NCBI RefSeq assembly: GCF_014192715.1
Contig: NZ_JACHYH010000001.1
Span: 372,001-436,000 of the forward strand
Reading direction: 5' to 3'
DNA length: 64,000 bases
From: Luteibacter sp. Sphag1AF
Lineage (GTDB): Bacteria; Pseudomonadota; Gammaproteobacteria; Xanthomonadales; Rhodanobacteraceae
A program made the translations under genes and the position numbers. The notes beneath the pieces are model-generated. The model saw only the letters and a list, made by a program, of their open reading frames with translations, ran no database searches and was not told where the DNA came from. Shown here piece by piece: positions 63,017 through 64,000 of this stretch (positions within the stretch are counted from its first letter, which is position 1; each line of letters begins with the position of its first letter).

Positions 63017-63163
63017 CGGGTAATTTCCTGAAAAGACACGCAAGCCGGCACACCGGCAACCATTCCAGACTAATGATCCCCTCAGCGCCCATCTTGTAAC
63101 GAATGCCCCCGGATTGCGCGCTTCCCTTTAAGCTTGCCCCACATTCTCAAAGGGGGGATACCG

Positions 63164-64000
63164 ATGTCTGTTGCGCACGTCGATGCGATACCGCCGGCTG
63201 CCGAGCCCGCTCCACCTGCGCGCTGGAAGCGCTGGCTCACCTCGCCACTGGCGCGGATCGTCATTTTCTTCATACTGGCTTCGGTATTCGGCGCCGTGAT
63301 GGCTCTCGTCCGGCACGCCATTTACGGCCCCCCGTCGGCGAAGCCGCTCCCGTTCACCGACGTCACGCCACTGCTTGAAGTACTTCTGCTGATTCCCTCC
63401 GTGCTGGCGTACTGGATCCTCGTGCGCTTCATTGAGCGACGCAAGGTGACCGAACTGGCGCCTGCAAAACTGATCCCTCACGTGCTGATCGGCCTGGCCG
63501 CCGGCTTCGTGCTGTTCAGCACAATCGTGGGCGTGCTGTTTGCCTTTGGCGCCTATTCGGTTACCGGCCTGCACCACGACGTGATCTGGCTGGGCCCGGT
63601 GCTGGCCATGGGGGTTGGCGCTGGCGTGATTGAGGAAATCGTCGCCCGCGGCGTGCTGTTCCGCATCGTGGAGGAAGGCCTGGGTACATGGGCCGCGCTG
63701 TTGATCTCAGCCGCCTTTTTCGGCGCCGCCCACCTCGGCAACCCCAATGCCACGGTCTGGAGTGCCATCGCCATCGCGCTGGAAGCCGGCTTGTTGTTCG
63801 GGCTGGTCTATCACGTGACCCGTTCGCTGTGGATCTGCATGGGCTTGCATGCCGCGTGGAATGTGAGCCAGGGCCCTTTCTACGGCATCTCGGTATCCGG
63901 CTTCGATCAGCGCGGCTTGCTGGATTCACATATGCAGGGCCCGGACTGGATCACCGGCGGCGCTTTCGGCGCGGAAGCCTCCGTGGTCGCGCTGGCGGTG
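63164..64000 (+). CDS. CPBP-family intramembrane metalloprotease (CAAX/ABI), partial
   Basis: Runs off the right edge; 279 codons visible. ATG 63164 has AGGGGGGAT just upstream. Several membrane segments (IVIFFILASVFGAVMALV; LLEVLLLIPSVLAYWILVRF; LIGLAAGFVLFSTIVGVLFAFG and more). Conserved protease motifs: IEEIVARGVLFR (EExxxR), SAAFFGAAHLGN (FxxxH) and MGLHAAWN (HxxxN/D). Family members process prenylated proteins or act in bacteriocin and phage immunity; the role here is unknown. Divergent from the flavoprotein gene. Confidence 0.9.
   Translation, partial: MSVAHVDAIPPAAEPAPPARWKRWLTSPLARIVIFFILASVFGAVMALVRHAIYGPPSAKPLPFTDVTPLLEVLLLIPSVLAYWILVRFIERRKVTELAPAKLIPHVLIGLAAGFVLFSTIVGVLFAFGAYSVTGLHHDVIWLGPVLAMGVGAGVIEEIVARGVLFRIVEEGLGTWAALLISAAFFGAAHLGNPNATVWSAIAIALEAGLLFGLVYHVTRSLWICMGLHAAWNVSQGPFYGISVSGFDQRGLLDSHMQGPDWITGGAFGAEASVVALAV

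Overview
This is a 64 kb, GC-rich (roughly 64 percent by eye), gene-dense chromosomal segment of a gammaproteobacterium of the order Xanthomonadales/Lysobacterales, most likely Rhodanobacteraceae (Luteibacter/Dyella/Rhodanobacter type). The reasons are the lpxA-lpxB-rnhB order, a histone-like HU with a Lys/Ala-rich tail, an S-box (SAM riboswitch) in front of a metX-metB-hom operon, and a protein ending in an XVIPCD-like secretion signal, which is typical of the Xanthomonadales bacteria-killing type IV secretion system. No rRNA, tRNA, CRISPR array, insertion sequence or prophage was recognised.

Layout. 0-2.1 kb: end of lpxA, then lpxB and rnhB. 2.2-8.3 kb: molybdenum cofactor synthesis on the minus strand (moaA, moaD, moaE, a moaC-moaB fusion, moeA), divergent from a cytochrome b plus Tat-exported molybdoenzyme pair that would use the cofactor. 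8.4-12 kb: HU-like protein, a BlaI-type repressor with two perfect operators in front of an unusual M56 sensor protease, and a HAD phosphatase. 12-16.7 kb: minus-strand extracytosolic flavin/electron-transfer cluster (PepSY membrane protein, DUF2271 with a flavinylation motif, DUF4198, ApbE, membrane flavoreductase) behind a Fur-box-like promoter. 17-20.6 kb: accessory island with a degenerate VirD4-like coupling protein joined in frame to a lipoprotein, followed by a predicted XVIPCD effector. 20.7-26.6 kb: outer-membrane barrel, two-component system, and an esterase/two SMR-like proteins/DegT operon. 26.6-33.5 kb: tsaB, creD, dinG-like helicase, valS. 33.7-34.7 kb: a candidate structured RNA leader with a small CxxC protein, then duplicated intergenic repeats.

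34.7-46.1 kb: lptF-lptG divergent from pepA-holC, then two tandem paralogous hybrid sensor kinases. 46.2-53 kb: two DUF697-type GTPases bracketing yceI-cytochrome b561-yceI, a glutaredoxin-like protein and sdaA. 53.2-63 kb: APC permease, the SAM-riboswitch methionine operon, cysteine synthase, prfC, and a cNMP-domain/thioredoxin-reductase-like protein. The right edge cuts a CPBP intramembrane protease.

Most of the window is conserved housekeeping. The best candidates for new biology are: (1) the 17-20.6 kb locus, where a VirD4 paralogue has kept its membrane anchor and fold landmarks but lost both Walker motifs and sits translationally coupled to a predicted T4SS effector; (2) the ApbE/DUF2271/DUF4198/PepSY flavin cluster; (3) the multi-helix RNA element at 33.7-33.9 kb.
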